From the NCBI GenBank assembly GCA_965197555.1, contig OZ240213.1, forward strand, positions 1,054,001 to 1,118,000: a DNA stretch of 64,000 bases, read 5' to 3'. The notes under the pieces were generated by a model. That model saw only the letters and a program-made list of their open reading frames with translations, ran no database searches and was not told where the DNA came from. Origin of the DNA: G965197555 sp965197555 (GTDB lineage: Bacteria > Chloroflexota > Dehalococcoidia > Lucifugimonadales > UBA3495). The position numbers and the translations under genes are program-made. How positions within the stretch are numbered: the first letter of the stretch is position 1; every line of letters begins with the position of its first letter. This document shows, piece by piece, positions 43,803 through 52,871 of the stretch.

Positions 43803-44159
43803 TCACGGCTCAGTATCTTCGGGCCCTTCAAGCATGCCGGCATCGATCCAGGAAACTATTTCGTCAATCTCTCCAGTGGTCAGGAAGGGACCTCGCAAAG
43901 GCATTCGCCCCGAGGTACCTACGCTCCGCGCCAATGCGCGCACGAATTGGGTCTCCCGGCCAGGTACTCCAGGTTCAATGGCCCGCAGGCCGGACAACAC
44001 AGCGTCTCTCAACTCCTGGGGTGTGTCCCAATAGTAGGAGTGGATTCCGGGTAACGGGTTCCGGCCCCAACGTTCCTTCCACCGGTCCATGATGGTGACC
44101 AGGATCTCTTTGACCCTGGGCCAATACACGGTCTCGCTGATGGACAAATTATTAGTCAA
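43803..44159 (-). CDS. Small hypothetical protein with a cytochrome-c-like C-terminal tail but no heme motif
   Basis: About 118 residues if begun at the TTG at 44159. The open frame runs to 44303, but that would overlap moaB by 82 bases. No CxxCH is present. The C-terminus (SGRMPLRGPFLTTGEIDEIVSWIDAGM) looks like the last helix region of bacterial c-type cytochromes, with a Met-Pro and a W-I-x-x-G. An aromatic segment (GIHSYYWD) precedes it. The start is uncertain. It is transcribed after moaB, and function is unknown. Confidence 0.45.
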   Translation of the reverse strand: MTNNLSISETVYWPRVKEILVTIMDRWKERWGRNPLPGIHSYYWDTPQELRDAVLSGLRAIEPGVPGRETQFVRALARSVGTSGRMPLRGPFLTTGEIDEIVSWIDAGMLEGPEDTEP

Positions 44160-44221
44160 GTCTCCTACCCCGGTTTCAGGTGTTGAACCCTGCGCTTTTC
44201 CTTGGCTGTGAACGCTGGGCG

Positions 44222-44713
44222 CTAGCGAGGATGCTCGCTGACTGTCTCCTTGCGCAGCAACTCCAAAGCGTGGGGTATAACGGGGTTCACCACATCTAAA
44301 CATTCCCGCACCCCTTTGGGGCTGCCCGGAAGGGTTATTATCAGTGTGGTCCCCCGGATCCCGGCGACAGACCGGCTTAGCATTGCCATGGGAGTGAAGC
44401 GCAGGGTTTCGGCTCGCATTGTCTCGGCCAGTCCCGGGACTTCTTTGTCTATTATAGAGAGGGCGGCCTCAGGGGTTACGTCGTGTGGTCCCAGGCCCGT
44501 CCCCCCAGTGGTGATGATCAAGTCCACGTCGGATGAGTCAGCCCAGTTGGATAAGCGGTCGGCGATTATTGTCCCGTCGTCCGGGACTATCTCGTAGCGG
44601 ACCACCTGGTACCCTTGGGGCTCCAGAGTATCTTTGATGGCCTGCCCGCTGGTATCTTCCCTCTGGCCGACAGAGCCGGATGTGCTAATCGTCAACACGC
44701 CTAGGCCGAACAT
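44222..44713 (-). CDS. MoaB/MogA-family molybdopterin adenylyltransferase-type protein
   Basis: A 163-residue protein of the MogA/MoaB fold, which adenylates molybdopterin before metal insertion. The TTGGTGLGPHDVTPEA block and the GSPKGV loop are visible, with the usual Asp and Thr positions. The ATG at 44713 follows GGAGG at a five-base spacing; an in-frame GTG two codons earlier lies in the ribosome site itself. It supports the molybdenum/tungsten enzymes encoded at 47.6-55 kb. Confidence 0.9.
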   Translation of the reverse strand: MFGLGVLTISTSGSVGQREDTSGQAIKDTLEPQGYQVVRYEIVPDDGTIIADRLSNWADSSDVDLIITTGGTGLGPHDVTPEAALSIIDKEVPGLAETMRAETLRFTPMAMLSRSVAGIRGTTLIITLPGSPKGVRECLDVVNPVIPHALELLRKETVSEHPR

Positions 44714-44865
44714 GACCACCTCCGGTACTTATACTACCATAGCGCCCCATGGCTGGAAACGGGAGATCCACGGGCGGTCCCAGGTTTGACAGTGGATATG
44801 CCCGACCTTATATTCACATCAGGTCAGACCAAGCTTCAAGGCCGAGTGTCAAGGAGTGGTCCAAT

Positions 44866-45201
44866 TTGACTAACCCTGCCTCTTGTGTATTCTGCGATAT
44901 TGTCGCTGGCCGCTCCCCCGCCAGAATACGCTATTTGGATGAAGAGATAATCGTATTCGTCAACAAGCTGACGTGGGTCCCGTTGATGTTGCTGGTCATG
45001 CCCAAGAAACACATGAGCCAGATAGAGATGTGGAGCAGTGGATTGCTGGGCCGGTTGGGCAACGTGGCCGTGGATATAGGCTGCATGTATGCTCCCAACG
45101 GCTTCCGGATTCTGTCGAATTTTGGATACGACGGCATGCAGAGCCAGGGTCACGGGCACCTGCACGTTATAGGCGGGACCCACTTGGGGCCGTATGCGTA
45201 G
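44866..45201 (+). CDS. HIT-family protein
   Basis: A 111-residue histidine-triad nucleotide hydrolase/transferase. The zinc-type CVFC pair opens the fold (CVFCDIVAGRSPARIRYLD), and the triad reads H-G-H-L-H-V (QGHGHLHVIGG). The long frame begins at 44749, but its first 39 residues are not family-like. A TTG at 44866 with AAGGAG nine bases upstream (44851-44856) gives a normal HIT protein. It is divergent from moaB. Confidence 0.85.
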   Translation: MTNPASCVFCDIVAGRSPARIRYLDEEIIVFVNKLTWVPLMLLVMPKKHMSQIEMWSSGLLGRLGNVAVDIGCMYAPNGFRILSNFGYDGMQSQGHGHLHVIGGTHLGPYA

Positions 45202-45304
45202 GGTCTGGGAAGGCTTGGTTTAGCTGACAGCAGCGGTCAAATGGGTAGCAGCCCTCTGTAGACTAAGACTCACAAGATAAGCATTACGTTAGGAGGCAAT
45301 TAGT

Positions 45305-46081
45305 TTGGCGGCGACAGTCCTTTACGAGAAGCAAGAAAACATCGTAATTATTACCCTAAACCGCCCGGACTCGCTGAACGCGATCAACCGCCAGTTGAGG
45401 CAGGACCTGGCCGAGGCTATTACCCGGTTCGACTCGGAACCAGACTCCTTTGTGGCTGTCATAACCGGAGCAGGAAGGGCGTTTTGTGCGGGGCGAGACT
45501 TGAAGGAGCGGGCCGACGACAACGCCCAGGGCATTCAAGCCAAGGCTGGCGATAGCATGGTCCAAGATAGGCCCTACATGTGGCCTCAGACCTGGAAACC
45601 CATGATCGCAGCCATCAACGGCTTTGCCTTGGCAGGCGGTTGGTCCATCGCCCAGATGTGCGACCTGCGAATCGCGTCCGAGGACGCGAAGCTGGGAATT
45701 ACCGAAACCAAGTGGAGCCTGATGCCGCCCTTCGGCACCATACTGTCCAAGATGATGCCGTTATCGGCGGTGCTGGAGCTGGTGTTCACTGCCCAGCCGG
45801 TCACCGCCCAGCGGGCTTATGACATAGGATTCGTCAACAAAGTAGTGCCGGGAGACCAGTTGCTGGCCGAGGCGCTGGCCTTGGCCCAACAAATCGCCGA
45901 GAATGCCCCGTTGGCCGTTCAATACTTCAAGGAGTTGGCCTACCGGGGCTTGAACATGTCGACCCAGGACATCTCCGCGCTGACGTATCACATGTACGAT
46001 CAGCTACTGGCAACCGAAGACTCTAAAGAGGGCCCCAGGGCCTTTGCTGAAAAGCGCAAGCCCCAATGGCAAGGGCGGTGA
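45305..46081 (+). CDS. Enoyl-CoA hydratase/isomerase (crotonase) family protein
   Basis: A 258-residue crotonase-fold enzyme. The oxyanion-hole segments are GAGRAFCAGRDLKE and NGFALAGGWSIAQMCDLRIAS, and the ETKWSLMPPFG stretch (about 138-148) carries a Glu at a catalytic position. The TTG start has AGGAGG eight bases upstream. It probably acts in fatty-acid or branched acid degradation with the acyl-CoA dehydrogenase on the opposite strand. Confidence 0.93.
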   Translation: MAATVLYEKQENIVIITLNRPDSLNAINRQLRQDLAEAITRFDSEPDSFVAVITGAGRAFCAGRDLKERADDNAQGIQAKAGDSMVQDRPYMWPQTWKPMIAAINGFALAGGWSIAQMCDLRIASEDAKLGITETKWSLMPPFGTILSKMMPLSAVLELVFTAQPVTAQRAYDIGFVNKVVPGDQLLAEALALAQQIAENAPLAVQYFKELAYRGLNMSTQDISALTYHMYDQLLATEDSKEGPRAFAEKRKPQWQGR

Positions 46082-46232
46082 TCCAGCCTCCAAGAAAGGT
46101 CCGGTGAATTAGGCGGTCTCGGAGCTATCGGAAGGTCTTGAGGAAGGTCCGCCAGTCCTTTGGTTGTGAGAGGAGGAACGGGCAAAGGAGCGGGCATCTA
46201 GGGTGGTGAGCTTTGTATAATTCTTGAGGTCT

Positions 46233-47450
46233 CTAGAGTTGGTATTCGGGACGGCGCAGTAACTGGCGGGCAATCAGGAGGCGCATGACTTCATTGGTGC
46301 CCTCGCCGATGATCATTAAGGGCGCGTCACGATAATACCGCTCCACCGGCGACTCCTTGATGTACCCGTAACCACCGTGAATCCGCATCGCCTCCAGGGT
46401 TACCTCCTGGCAGGACTCGCTGGCAAACAGCTTGGCCATGCCCGACTCCAGGTCCACCCGCTCGCCCCGGTCTTTTTTCGCGGCTGCATCGTAGGTCAAC
46501 AGACGGGAAGCCTGGATTTTAGTGGCCATGTCCGCCAGCTTCAGTTGAATTGCTTGGTGCTGCGATATAGGCACGCCAAAGGTTTCACGCTGCTGAGAGT
46601 AGCGAATGGCAGCATTAAAGGCTGCCTGGGCCACACCCACTGCCCGGGCCGCCACATTGATCCGGCCGGTTTCCAGCCCGCTCATCACTTGACCAAATCC
46701 CGCGCCTTCAACACCTCCGACCAAGTTCTCCACCGGTATTCTGTAGTCCTCAAATATCAGCTCACAAGTGTCCAGCCCCCGGTAGCCCATCTTGTCCAAG
46801 TCTCGCCCAACCCTGAAGCCTGGGCCACCCTTCTCCACCACAAAGCAACTGATCCCATGGTGTTTCGGCTCCGCCTCCTGGTTGGTGCGGGCCAGCAAGC
46901 AAAAGGCGTCCCCGTAGCGGCCGTTGGTAATGAACATCTTGGTGCCGTTGAGGACGTACTCCTCACCATCCTTGGTGGCAGAGGTCTGAAGGTTGGCCAC
47001 GTCGCTGCCCACGCCGGGTTCGGTAAGCGCCAACCCGCCCCGCTTTCTGCCGGAGGCCAAGTCGGGGAGGAAGCGGCTCTTTTGCTCTGGGGTGCCGTAA
47101 TGGGAGAGAACATAGGTCAATATATGGTGGGTCCCGATGGCGCCACTTAGGCTCATGAACCCTTTGCTGATCTCTTCGAAGATAACGGCGAAGGTAGTGT
47201 AGTCCAGCCCCAGTCCCCCATATTCCTCCGGGACCGTGATGCCAAAAAGCCCCAGGTCCTTCATCTTGTCGATCAGCTCAAGGGGGACGGTGTCTTCCCG
47301 GTCCAAGTCGGAGGCCACTGGCTCGACTTCCCGGCGGACGAACTCGCGCACCAGACTTACAATCTGGGCGCGGGCTTCCTCAGTAGCGTTGGTAGCCACT
47401 AGCAACTCCTTGAGCACCAGGGATTTGGGCGCGGGTCCGTTCTGGGACAA
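46233..47450 (-). CDS. Acyl-CoA dehydrogenase
   Basis: A 405-residue flavoenzyme. The FAD region ALTEPGVGSDVANLQTSA is present, as is the GTKMFITNGRYGDAF block. The C-terminal IHGGYGYIKESPVERYYRDA is followed by the catalytic Glu in GEGTNEVMR. It removes electrons from a fatty acyl-CoA to an electron-transfer flavoprotein. The start is a TTG without a clear Shine-Dalgarno sequence and may be a few codons off. Convergent with the enoyl-CoA hydratase gene. Confidence 0.95.
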   Translation of the reverse strand: MSQNGPAPKSLVLKELLVATNATEEARAQIVSLVREFVRREVEPVASDLDREDTVPLELIDKMKDLGLFGITVPEEYGGLGLDYTTFAVIFEEISKGFMSLSGAIGTHHILTYVLSHYGTPEQKSRFLPDLASGRKRGGLALTEPGVGSDVANLQTSATKDGEEYVLNGTKMFITNGRYGDAFCLLARTNQEAEPKHHGISCFVVEKGGPGFRVGRDLDKMGYRGLDTCELIFEDYRIPVENLVGGVEGAGFGQVMSGLETGRINVAARAVGVAQAAFNAAIRYSQQRETFGVPISQHQAIQLKLADMATKIQASRLLTYDAAAKKDRGERVDLESGMAKLFASESCQEVTLEAMRIHGGYGYIKESPVERYYRDAPLMIIGEGTNEVMRLLIARQLLRRPEYQL

Positions 47451-47642
47451 TGGGCTGCCGGTAGTCTATCCAAGGGCATTAGCCGGGTCAAGGACAAAAG
47501 TTTCTTGTAGAGCCGCCCACGGGGGGCCTAATCGGGAGTAGTAAGCCTGGTTTAGGAGGGAGGCAAAGGTGTTCCGAACCTAATCCTCTAAGGCAGGCTT
47601 GGGGTCTCGAGACCGAGGTCCAAGGTGCGGCAGGTTAGGTCG

Positions 47643-50627
47643 TTAGTTCGACCGCCGACCACGCCTCCCTCTCCTGACCTCAGAAGGACCACCACCGTCC
47701 AGCGGTTCCACTCGTACGGCACAGACCTTGTACTCGGGGATTTTGGAGTCCGGGTCGTAGGCGGCGTTGGTAAGGAAATTGGCAGCGGACGCGGAGAGTT
47801 TCACAAAGGGTATGAATACTTCGCCGGCCCGCATCCGGTCGGTAAACAGGGCCTTACCGGTTAACTCTCCCCTTCGGGACGAAACCCGCACCTCAGCTCC
47901 GTCCTGGACCCCGTATTTCTCGCCGTCCTCCGGGCTGATGGCTATCTGAAGCTCCGGGGACCGGGCCATGAGCCCCGCTACCCTTCGAGTCATGGTGCCC
48001 CCGTGCCAATGGTAGAGCAGCCTTCCCGTATTCAGGATCAGCGGGAACCTTGGGTTTGGCGTCTCAGCAGCAACTGGGCCCTGTTCGAACGGAACGAAGA
48101 GGGCTCTGGGCCCTCGCGGGAAACTATCCTTGTAGAGATAGGGCGTACCAGGGTGGTCACCGGCGGGGCATGGCCACTGGATGCCCCCCTCTTGTTCCAG
48201 CCGGTCGTAGTTTATACCAGCGATGAGCGGGGTTAGGCTTGCCATCTCATCGAATATCTGGGAAGGATGATCGTAGGTAAACTGGTCCTCATGGGGAAGA
48301 CCTAGTTTACGGCACACCCTTCTACCCAAGTCGCAAATAATCTCCCAGTCGGGCCTGCTGCCTCCTCGAGGCTCGACCGCCTTCCGCACCCGCTGGACCC
48401 GCCGCTCGCTATTAGTGAATGTGCCGTCCTTCTCGGCGAAGCTGGTGGCGGGAAGCACCACATCGGCGATTTGGGCTGTCTCGTGCAGGAATATATCCTG
48501 GACGACCAGGAATTCCAGCTTGCGGAACAGCTCTTCAGCGTGGTTGAGGTCCGGCTCGCTGAGAAGGGGGTTCTCACCGGTAATGTACATTGCTTTGACG
48601 CCGTCGAGGTCTTTCATGGAGTCGACCATCTCGGTCACTACTAGACCGTCCGCGTCCGGCAGCGGGCTGCCACCCCAGGCCTCCTGGAACTTGTTCAGCG
48701 TCCCTTGCACCAAGCTCTGATATCCAGGCAGAGCGTTGGGCAGGCAACCAGCGTCGCCGCACCCCTGGACGTTGTTCTGGCCCCTCAGGGGAGAGATGCC
48801 GGACCCTGGCCTGCCAAGCTGTCCCGCTACCAGGGCCAGGTTGAGCAGCCCATGAGCATTGGCGGTGCCGTTGGTGTGCTGGGTAACACCCATGCCCCAG
48901 ATCAGGCATGACCCGGGGTTACTCCCACCCTTACCTTCGGTTTCCCATCCCGCTGAGGGAGAGGCGCTAAGGCTGATCGGTATCTTGGAAGGATGAGGCG
49001 GACGAGCGTACAAACGGGCAGCTTGCCGGATGTCGTCGGCGGGGACCCCGGTGATCTGCTCCACTCGGTCCACGGGATAGCCGTCGACAAGATGCTTCCA
49101 CTCATTGAAGCCTTCGGTGCGGGATTGCACGAACTCTGTGTCGTCAAGGCCTTCGTCAAGGATGACCTTGGCCATTCCGTTGAGTAAAGCCACGTCAGTT
49201 CCTGGGTAGGTTCTTAGCCAAAGGTCGGCGTAGTCGCACATGTCGATGCGGCGGGGGTTGATGACAATGAGTTTGGCCCCCCGCTCCACCACGGCCCGTC
49301 GCATCCTGGACGCAGCCACGGGATGATTGGAGGTGGGGTCGCAGCCTATTACCAGGAGGCAAGCCGCGTTCTCGTAGTCGGTATAAGAGTTGCTGGTGGC
49401 GCCGCTGCCCAAGGACGTGAGCATTGCTTCTACCGATGGCGAGTGGCACAGACGAGTACAGTGATCGATGTTATTGGTCTGCATGAGTAGCCGGGCGAAT
49501 TTCTGCTGGACATAGCCATCTTCATTGGTGGCCTTGGCGGAGCATAGGGTGGCAAAGGACTTGCCCCGATAATGGACCAATCGGCCAGCGATCAGGTCTA
49601 AGGCCTCGTCCCAGGTCGCCTCCCGGAAGGCACCGTTTTGTTTAATGAGAGGAGTGGTGAGCCGGTCGGGATGGTCCACGAAGGTGTAGCCAAAACGGCC
49701 CTTGACGCAAAGCATGCCAACGCTGGACAGATTACCAGGTTCGTCCTGGGACTCCAAAATCTCGTCCCGGTCGTTGACTTGGAGCTTGATGCCGCAGCCC
49801 ACTCCACAATAAGGGCAGGTGGTAGATACGGATTTCAAATTTTCAGGGGTCAGATCATCGGCTATAAGCTCCCCTTCTTTCACCGGGTTGGGTGGCGGAG
49901 TTGACGGTTGATGGAGGGTTGCTGACGGCTCCTTTGCATGAATCGCGCCGGTCGGACACACGGAAAGGCACTGGCCGCAAGTGGTGCAAATGGAATCGGT
50001 AAGGGGCCGGTCCATAAAGGTGCCGATGCGGCTGTTACGGCCCGCGCCAAGGAAGTCGATGGCGCCGATGAACTGGTGGCCCTCCTGGCAAGCCTGGGCG
50101 CACCGGCCGCAAAGAATGCATGAATCCATTGCCAGATTAAATACAGGGTTACTGTCGTCGATGTTTTCCCGGACTCTGGGCTGCCATCGCGGCGATTGAA
50201 CACCATGGTGCTGGGCAGCCATGCTGAGCTGGCGGTACTCCCCAAGTTCCTTCGACGTTGATGGGGAGAAGTTAGGATGGGGGCGCCCATCCCCAGGTTG
50301 TTCCTTACTCTCAAGGGGGGAACAAGGGGCGGCGGCTCCAGGCAACATTCCCAATGTCAGCTCAATTACACCGGAGCGGATACGCCTAACTTCAGGAGTT
50401 TCCGTAGAAACTACCATTCCCTCCGTGGCCAGCACGGAGCACGATGCGGGGAAACCGCGGGTCCCATCTATCTGGACCAAGCAGGTACGGCAGGCCCCGA
50501 TGGCTTTCATGTCCAGGTCTTTACACAATTGGGAAATGAATTGGCCAGAGGCATTGACGGCATCCAGCACACTGGCGCCGTCGGAAACGGTAACCAGCTT
50601 GTCATTGATGGTTAGAGTGATGTCCAT
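47643..50627 (-). CDS. Molybdopterin formate-dehydrogenase-type catalytic subunit with N-terminal Fe-S domains
   Basis: A 994-residue multi-cluster subunit (numbering from the ATG at 50627). A [2Fe-2S] ferredoxin domain comes first (C35, C46, C49, C63). Two [4Fe-4S] motifs follow (C170/C173/C176/C180 and C214/C217/C220/C224), then a Mo/W-bisPGD domain starting CPYCGVGC (C271-C278, plus C307). The metal ligand is C394 in DHCTRLCHSP, Cys rather than selenocysteine. Two low-complexity inserts (about 100-129 and 543-572) interrupt family-conserved sequence. With the NuoE- and NuoF-like subunits it should form an NAD-linked formate dehydrogenase; another substrate is possible. A TTG at 50636 is an alternative start. 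Confidence 0.9.
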   Translation of the reverse strand: MDITLTINDKLVTVSDGASVLDAVNASGQFISQLCKDLDMKAIGACRTCLVQIDGTRGFPASCSVLATEGMVVSTETPEVRRIRSGVIELTLGMLPGAAAPCSPLESKEQPGDGRPHPNFSPSTSKELGEYRQLSMAAQHHGVQSPRWQPRVRENIDDSNPVFNLAMDSCILCGRCAQACQEGHQFIGAIDFLGAGRNSRIGTFMDRPLTDSICTTCGQCLSVCPTGAIHAKEPSATLHQPSTPPPNPVKEGELIADDLTPENLKSVSTTCPYCGVGCGIKLQVNDRDEILESQDEPGNLSSVGMLCVKGRFGYTFVDHPDRLTTPLIKQNGAFREATWDEALDLIAGRLVHYRGKSFATLCSAKATNEDGYVQQKFARLLMQTNNIDHCTRLCHSPSVEAMLTSLGSGATSNSYTDYENAACLLVIGCDPTSNHPVAASRMRRAVVERGAKLIVINPRRIDMCDYADLWLRTYPGTDVALLNGMAKVILDEGLDDTEFVQSRTEGFNEWKHLVDGYPVDRVEQITGVPADDIRQAARLYARPPHPSKIPISLSASPSAGWETEGKGGSNPGSCLIWGMGVTQHTNGTANAHGLLNLALVAGQLGRPGSGISPLRGQNNVQGCGDAGCLPNALPGYQSLVQGTLNKFQEAWGGSPLPDADGLVVTEMVDSMKDLDGVKAMYITGENPLLSEPDLNHAEELFRKLEFLVVQDIFLHETAQIADVVLPATSFAEKDGTFTNSERRVQRVRKAVEPRGGSRPDWEIICDLGRRVCRKLGLPHEDQFTYDHPSQIFDEMASLTPLIAGINYDRLEQEGGIQWPCPAGDHPGTPYLYKDSFPRGPRALFVPFEQGPVAAETPNPRFPLILNTGRLLYHWHGGTMTRRVAGLMARSPELQIAISPEDGEKYGVQDGAEVRVSSRRGELTGKALFTDRMRAGEVFIPFVKLSASAANFLTNAAYDPDSKIPEYKVCAVRVEPLDGGGPSEVRRGRRGRRSN
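50241..50330. repeat. Palindrome-rich in-frame insert in the formate-dehydrogenase-type gene
   Basis: Codes for about 30 residues of Pro/Ser-rich sequence (PCSPLESKEQPGDGRPHPN and following). It contains three stems: ctcccca/tggggag (50238-50244, 50262-50268), ggatggg/cccatcc (50275-50281, 50286-50292) and ttgttcc/ggaacaa (50298-50304, 50319-50325). This resembles intragenic palindromic elements that keep the reading frame. A second low-complexity insert lies at about 48911-49001. Confidence 0.5.
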
Positions 50628-50654
50628 AACTTCCAAACTTCAGCGAATCATCCC

Positions 50655-52385
50655 TTATAGGCTCGCCGGGCGGCCCAATGCATCTCCGAAGAAATGCCAT
50701 GCGCTGTTGATGGGCCCGCCGGCCATCTGGCCCAAGCCGCACAGAGACGCAGAGCCGACGATCTCCGCCAGGAAGCGAAGGTTGCCCAGGTCTTCCTTTG
50801 TCCCTTGGTCCAAAGCCAGCCGGTCCAGAATCTCCACCATCCGGGGCGTCCCTTCCCGGCAGGGTGTGCATTTTCCGCAGGACTCAGCCGCATTGTAGGC
50901 AGCCAAGCGGTGTACGACATCAATAACCGGGACTGTGTCGTCCAAGACCACGATTCCACCGGCGCCCATAACGACTCCGGCCGGGTGGAGCATTCCCGGT
51001 AGCAGAGGTGTGTCCAACTCGGATGCTGGCAGCACACCGCTGGACGGCCCACCAACTGCGATGATTCCCAACGAACGGTCTTCCTCCAGGCCGCCGCCGA
51101 CTTCGTAGATGACCTGCCGCAAGGTCGTGCCCATGGGGACCTCAACCACGCCGGTCCGCCTTACTGCGCCGCTCAAACAGATCAACTTGGTGCCTCGAGC
51201 CGATTCCGGGCCGACTTCACCCCATCGGTGCAAGGAGGAATGGATATCGTCCCTTGCCCCCCGTTGCCAAGAGGAAGCCAAGGGAATATCTACCCCAGGC
51301 TGAGTTTGTGAGTCTTGTATTCGGGCGTCCACCAGAAAGGGAACGTTGGACAGTGTCTCTACGTTGTTGATCACCGTGGGCTTGTAAAACAGGCCCGATT
51401 CCGTAGGGAACGGAGGCCGTAGGCGGGGTTCCCGGCGAGACCCCTGTATAGTGTCAAGGAGCGTCGTCTCCTCACCACACACGTAGCCCCCTGCCCCTCG
51501 GCGAATTTCCACTTCAAAAGAGAAGTCGTGTCCCAAAACGTGGGAGCCGATGATTCCCAAAGAGCGGGCTTGTTGGACAGCGGTTTCAACGCGTTCCGCC
51601 GACAAATTCGCTTCGGCGTTCACGTAAAGATAGCCGGTGGAGGCCCCGGTGCAATAAGCAGCGATCAGCATCCCTTCCAAAAGCCGGTGGGGGTCTCCCT
51701 CCATCAGATGGCGGTCTTTGAAAATGCCGGGCTCACCCTCCTCGGCGTTGACCACCAGATACTTTGGTGTGCCTTCGGCCGACCGGGCCGACTGCCACTT
51801 ACGGGCCGCTGGAAAATAGGCGCCGCCTCGGCCCAGTAACCCCGCACCGAGCACCAGCTCGATGACCTCTTCAGGCGTGTGAGCCAACGCCGCAGACAGG
51901 GCGCCATACCCGCCGGCCACCAGGTATTCGTCGATGCTGCTTGGGTCAATCCAGCCGCATTGGGCCAGCAGCAAGCGATGCTGGCTATTGAAGAAATCCT
52001 CAAGATCATCAGATGGATTATCGGTCGATGGCCGGCGGGAAGCCGGCTGAGTTGTATTTACTGAATCGGCTAGCTGCTGGGCGATAGGCCTGGTAACACC
52101 GGCGTAGCGAGTTAGCTCGCCGGATGGTTTGACCACCGCTACCTGGGGAGCGGCGAAGCAGGCGCCATCGCAGCCCGTTTTCACTAGATATGCATCTGAG
52201 CGGTCAGCCAAGCGACTGCTCAACGTGGCCGCGAGATCTGAAGCGTCCACTGACCCGCTGCAGTGGCCGACCTGGACCAGCACGCGGGTCTTCCCAGCTT
52301 GGTTGGTCTTAAGCCGCTGTCCGGCTTCCTCCGCTAGTTCGCTGAGGGCAGGCACGTCAGCATAGTCCTTCCAGATCAGCCACAA
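50655..52385 (-). CDS. NuoF/FdsB-like NADH-binding flavoprotein subunit
   Basis: A 576-residue diaphorase subunit. The N-terminal thioredoxin-like [2Fe-2S] domain (about 35-95) has GHCSGSVDA and GCDGACFAAP. The NADH/FMN domain follows, with GRGGAYFPAARKW and NAEEGEPGIFKDRHLM. An SLBB region leads to the C-terminal [4Fe-4S] motif SCGKCTPCREG with CGLGQ. The usual GRGGAGFPTG reads GRGGAYFPAA. The TTG start gives a 29-base overlap with the NuoE-like gene; a later start would cut the thioredoxin domain. It passes electrons between the catalytic subunit and NAD. Confidence 0.93.
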   Translation of the reverse strand: MWLIWKDYADVPALSELAEEAGQRLKTNQAGKTRVLVQVGHCSGSVDASDLAATLSSRLADRSDAYLVKTGCDGACFAAPQVAVVKPSGELTRYAGVTRPIAQQLADSVNTTQPASRRPSTDNPSDDLEDFFNSQHRLLLAQCGWIDPSSIDEYLVAGGYGALSAALAHTPEEVIELVLGAGLLGRGGAYFPAARKWQSARSAEGTPKYLVVNAEEGEPGIFKDRHLMEGDPHRLLEGMLIAAYCTGASTGYLYVNAEANLSAERVETAVQQARSLGIIGSHVLGHDFSFEVEIRRGAGGYVCGEETTLLDTIQGSRREPRLRPPFPTESGLFYKPTVINNVETLSNVPFLVDARIQDSQTQPGVDIPLASSWQRGARDDIHSSLHRWGEVGPESARGTKLICLSGAVRRTGVVEVPMGTTLRQVIYEVGGGLEEDRSLGIIAVGGPSSGVLPASELDTPLLPGMLHPAGVVMGAGGIVVLDDTVPVIDVVHRLAAYNAAESCGKCTPCREGTPRMVEILDRLALDQGTKEDLGNLRFLAEIVGSASLCGLGQMAGGPINSAWHFFGDALGRPASL

Positions 52386-52809
52386 GTCGGGACAGGGACA
52401 CCCTTCCCTTCCAGTGGCCGTCTACTTCGACTACCGGCGCCATGGGGCACAGGAAGCCGCATGGCGTTTCCTCTAGCTTGAATCCCTCGGGGGAGGTCTG
52501 TCCGGGTTTGATACCCAAATGGGCCGATAAATGGGCCAGCAGTTCCCTGGCCCCGTTGGTCCAGCAGGGGAGGCCGGTGCAAATCCGGACCAAGTGGTCG
52601 CCGGGAGATTCTATACGTAGTTCGCTGTAGCTGGTTGCAGCGCCGTATACTTCGCTGGCCGGAATCCGCAGGTGCCAACTCACCGTCTGCAGAGCCCAAT
52701 CTGGCAAGTGGCCCAGTTTGAGTTGAACGAAATGGAGAACTGGAAGCAGATTTGTCCGCTCTTGAGGAAATGCTTGCCGCAATAGTTGGCGTAGCTCTCT
52801 TTGATCCAA
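52357..52809 (-). CDS. NuoE/FdsG-like thioredoxin-fold [2Fe-2S] subunit
   Basis: A 150-residue protein with the 24-kDa-subunit helical N-terminus (LLPVLHFVQLKLGHLPDWAL) and a [2Fe-2S] site of four cysteines in CTGLPCW and PCGFLCPMAP. Spacing within each pair is the NuoE type (C-x4-C and C-x3-C). TTG start with AGGA about eight bases upstream. It lies 62 bases after the aldehyde oxidoreductase gene and overlaps the NuoF-like gene. Confidence 0.92.
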   Translation of the reverse strand: MDQRELRQLLRQAFPQERTNLLPVLHFVQLKLGHLPDWALQTVSWHLRIPASEVYGAATSYSELRIESPGDHLVRICTGLPCWTNGARELLAHLSAHLGIKPGQTSPEGFKLEETPCGFLCPMAPVVEVDGHWKGRVSLSRLVADLEGLC

Positions 52810-52871
52810 TATAGAAGTCCTGGGTGAGACAGTTAATGCTGTCCGCAGCCCCTGGTCCCGGCCTTACACGA

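Noticed and set aside
46377..47150. 257-residue open frame opposite the acyl-CoA dehydrogenase
   Set aside because: The dehydrogenase motifs on the minus strand are unambiguous; this frame follows from its codon composition.
47638..47660. gttcga-containing stretch resembling a tRNA T-loop
   Set aside because: No matching acceptor, D or anticodon arms nearby, and it overlaps the end of the formate-dehydrogenase-type gene.
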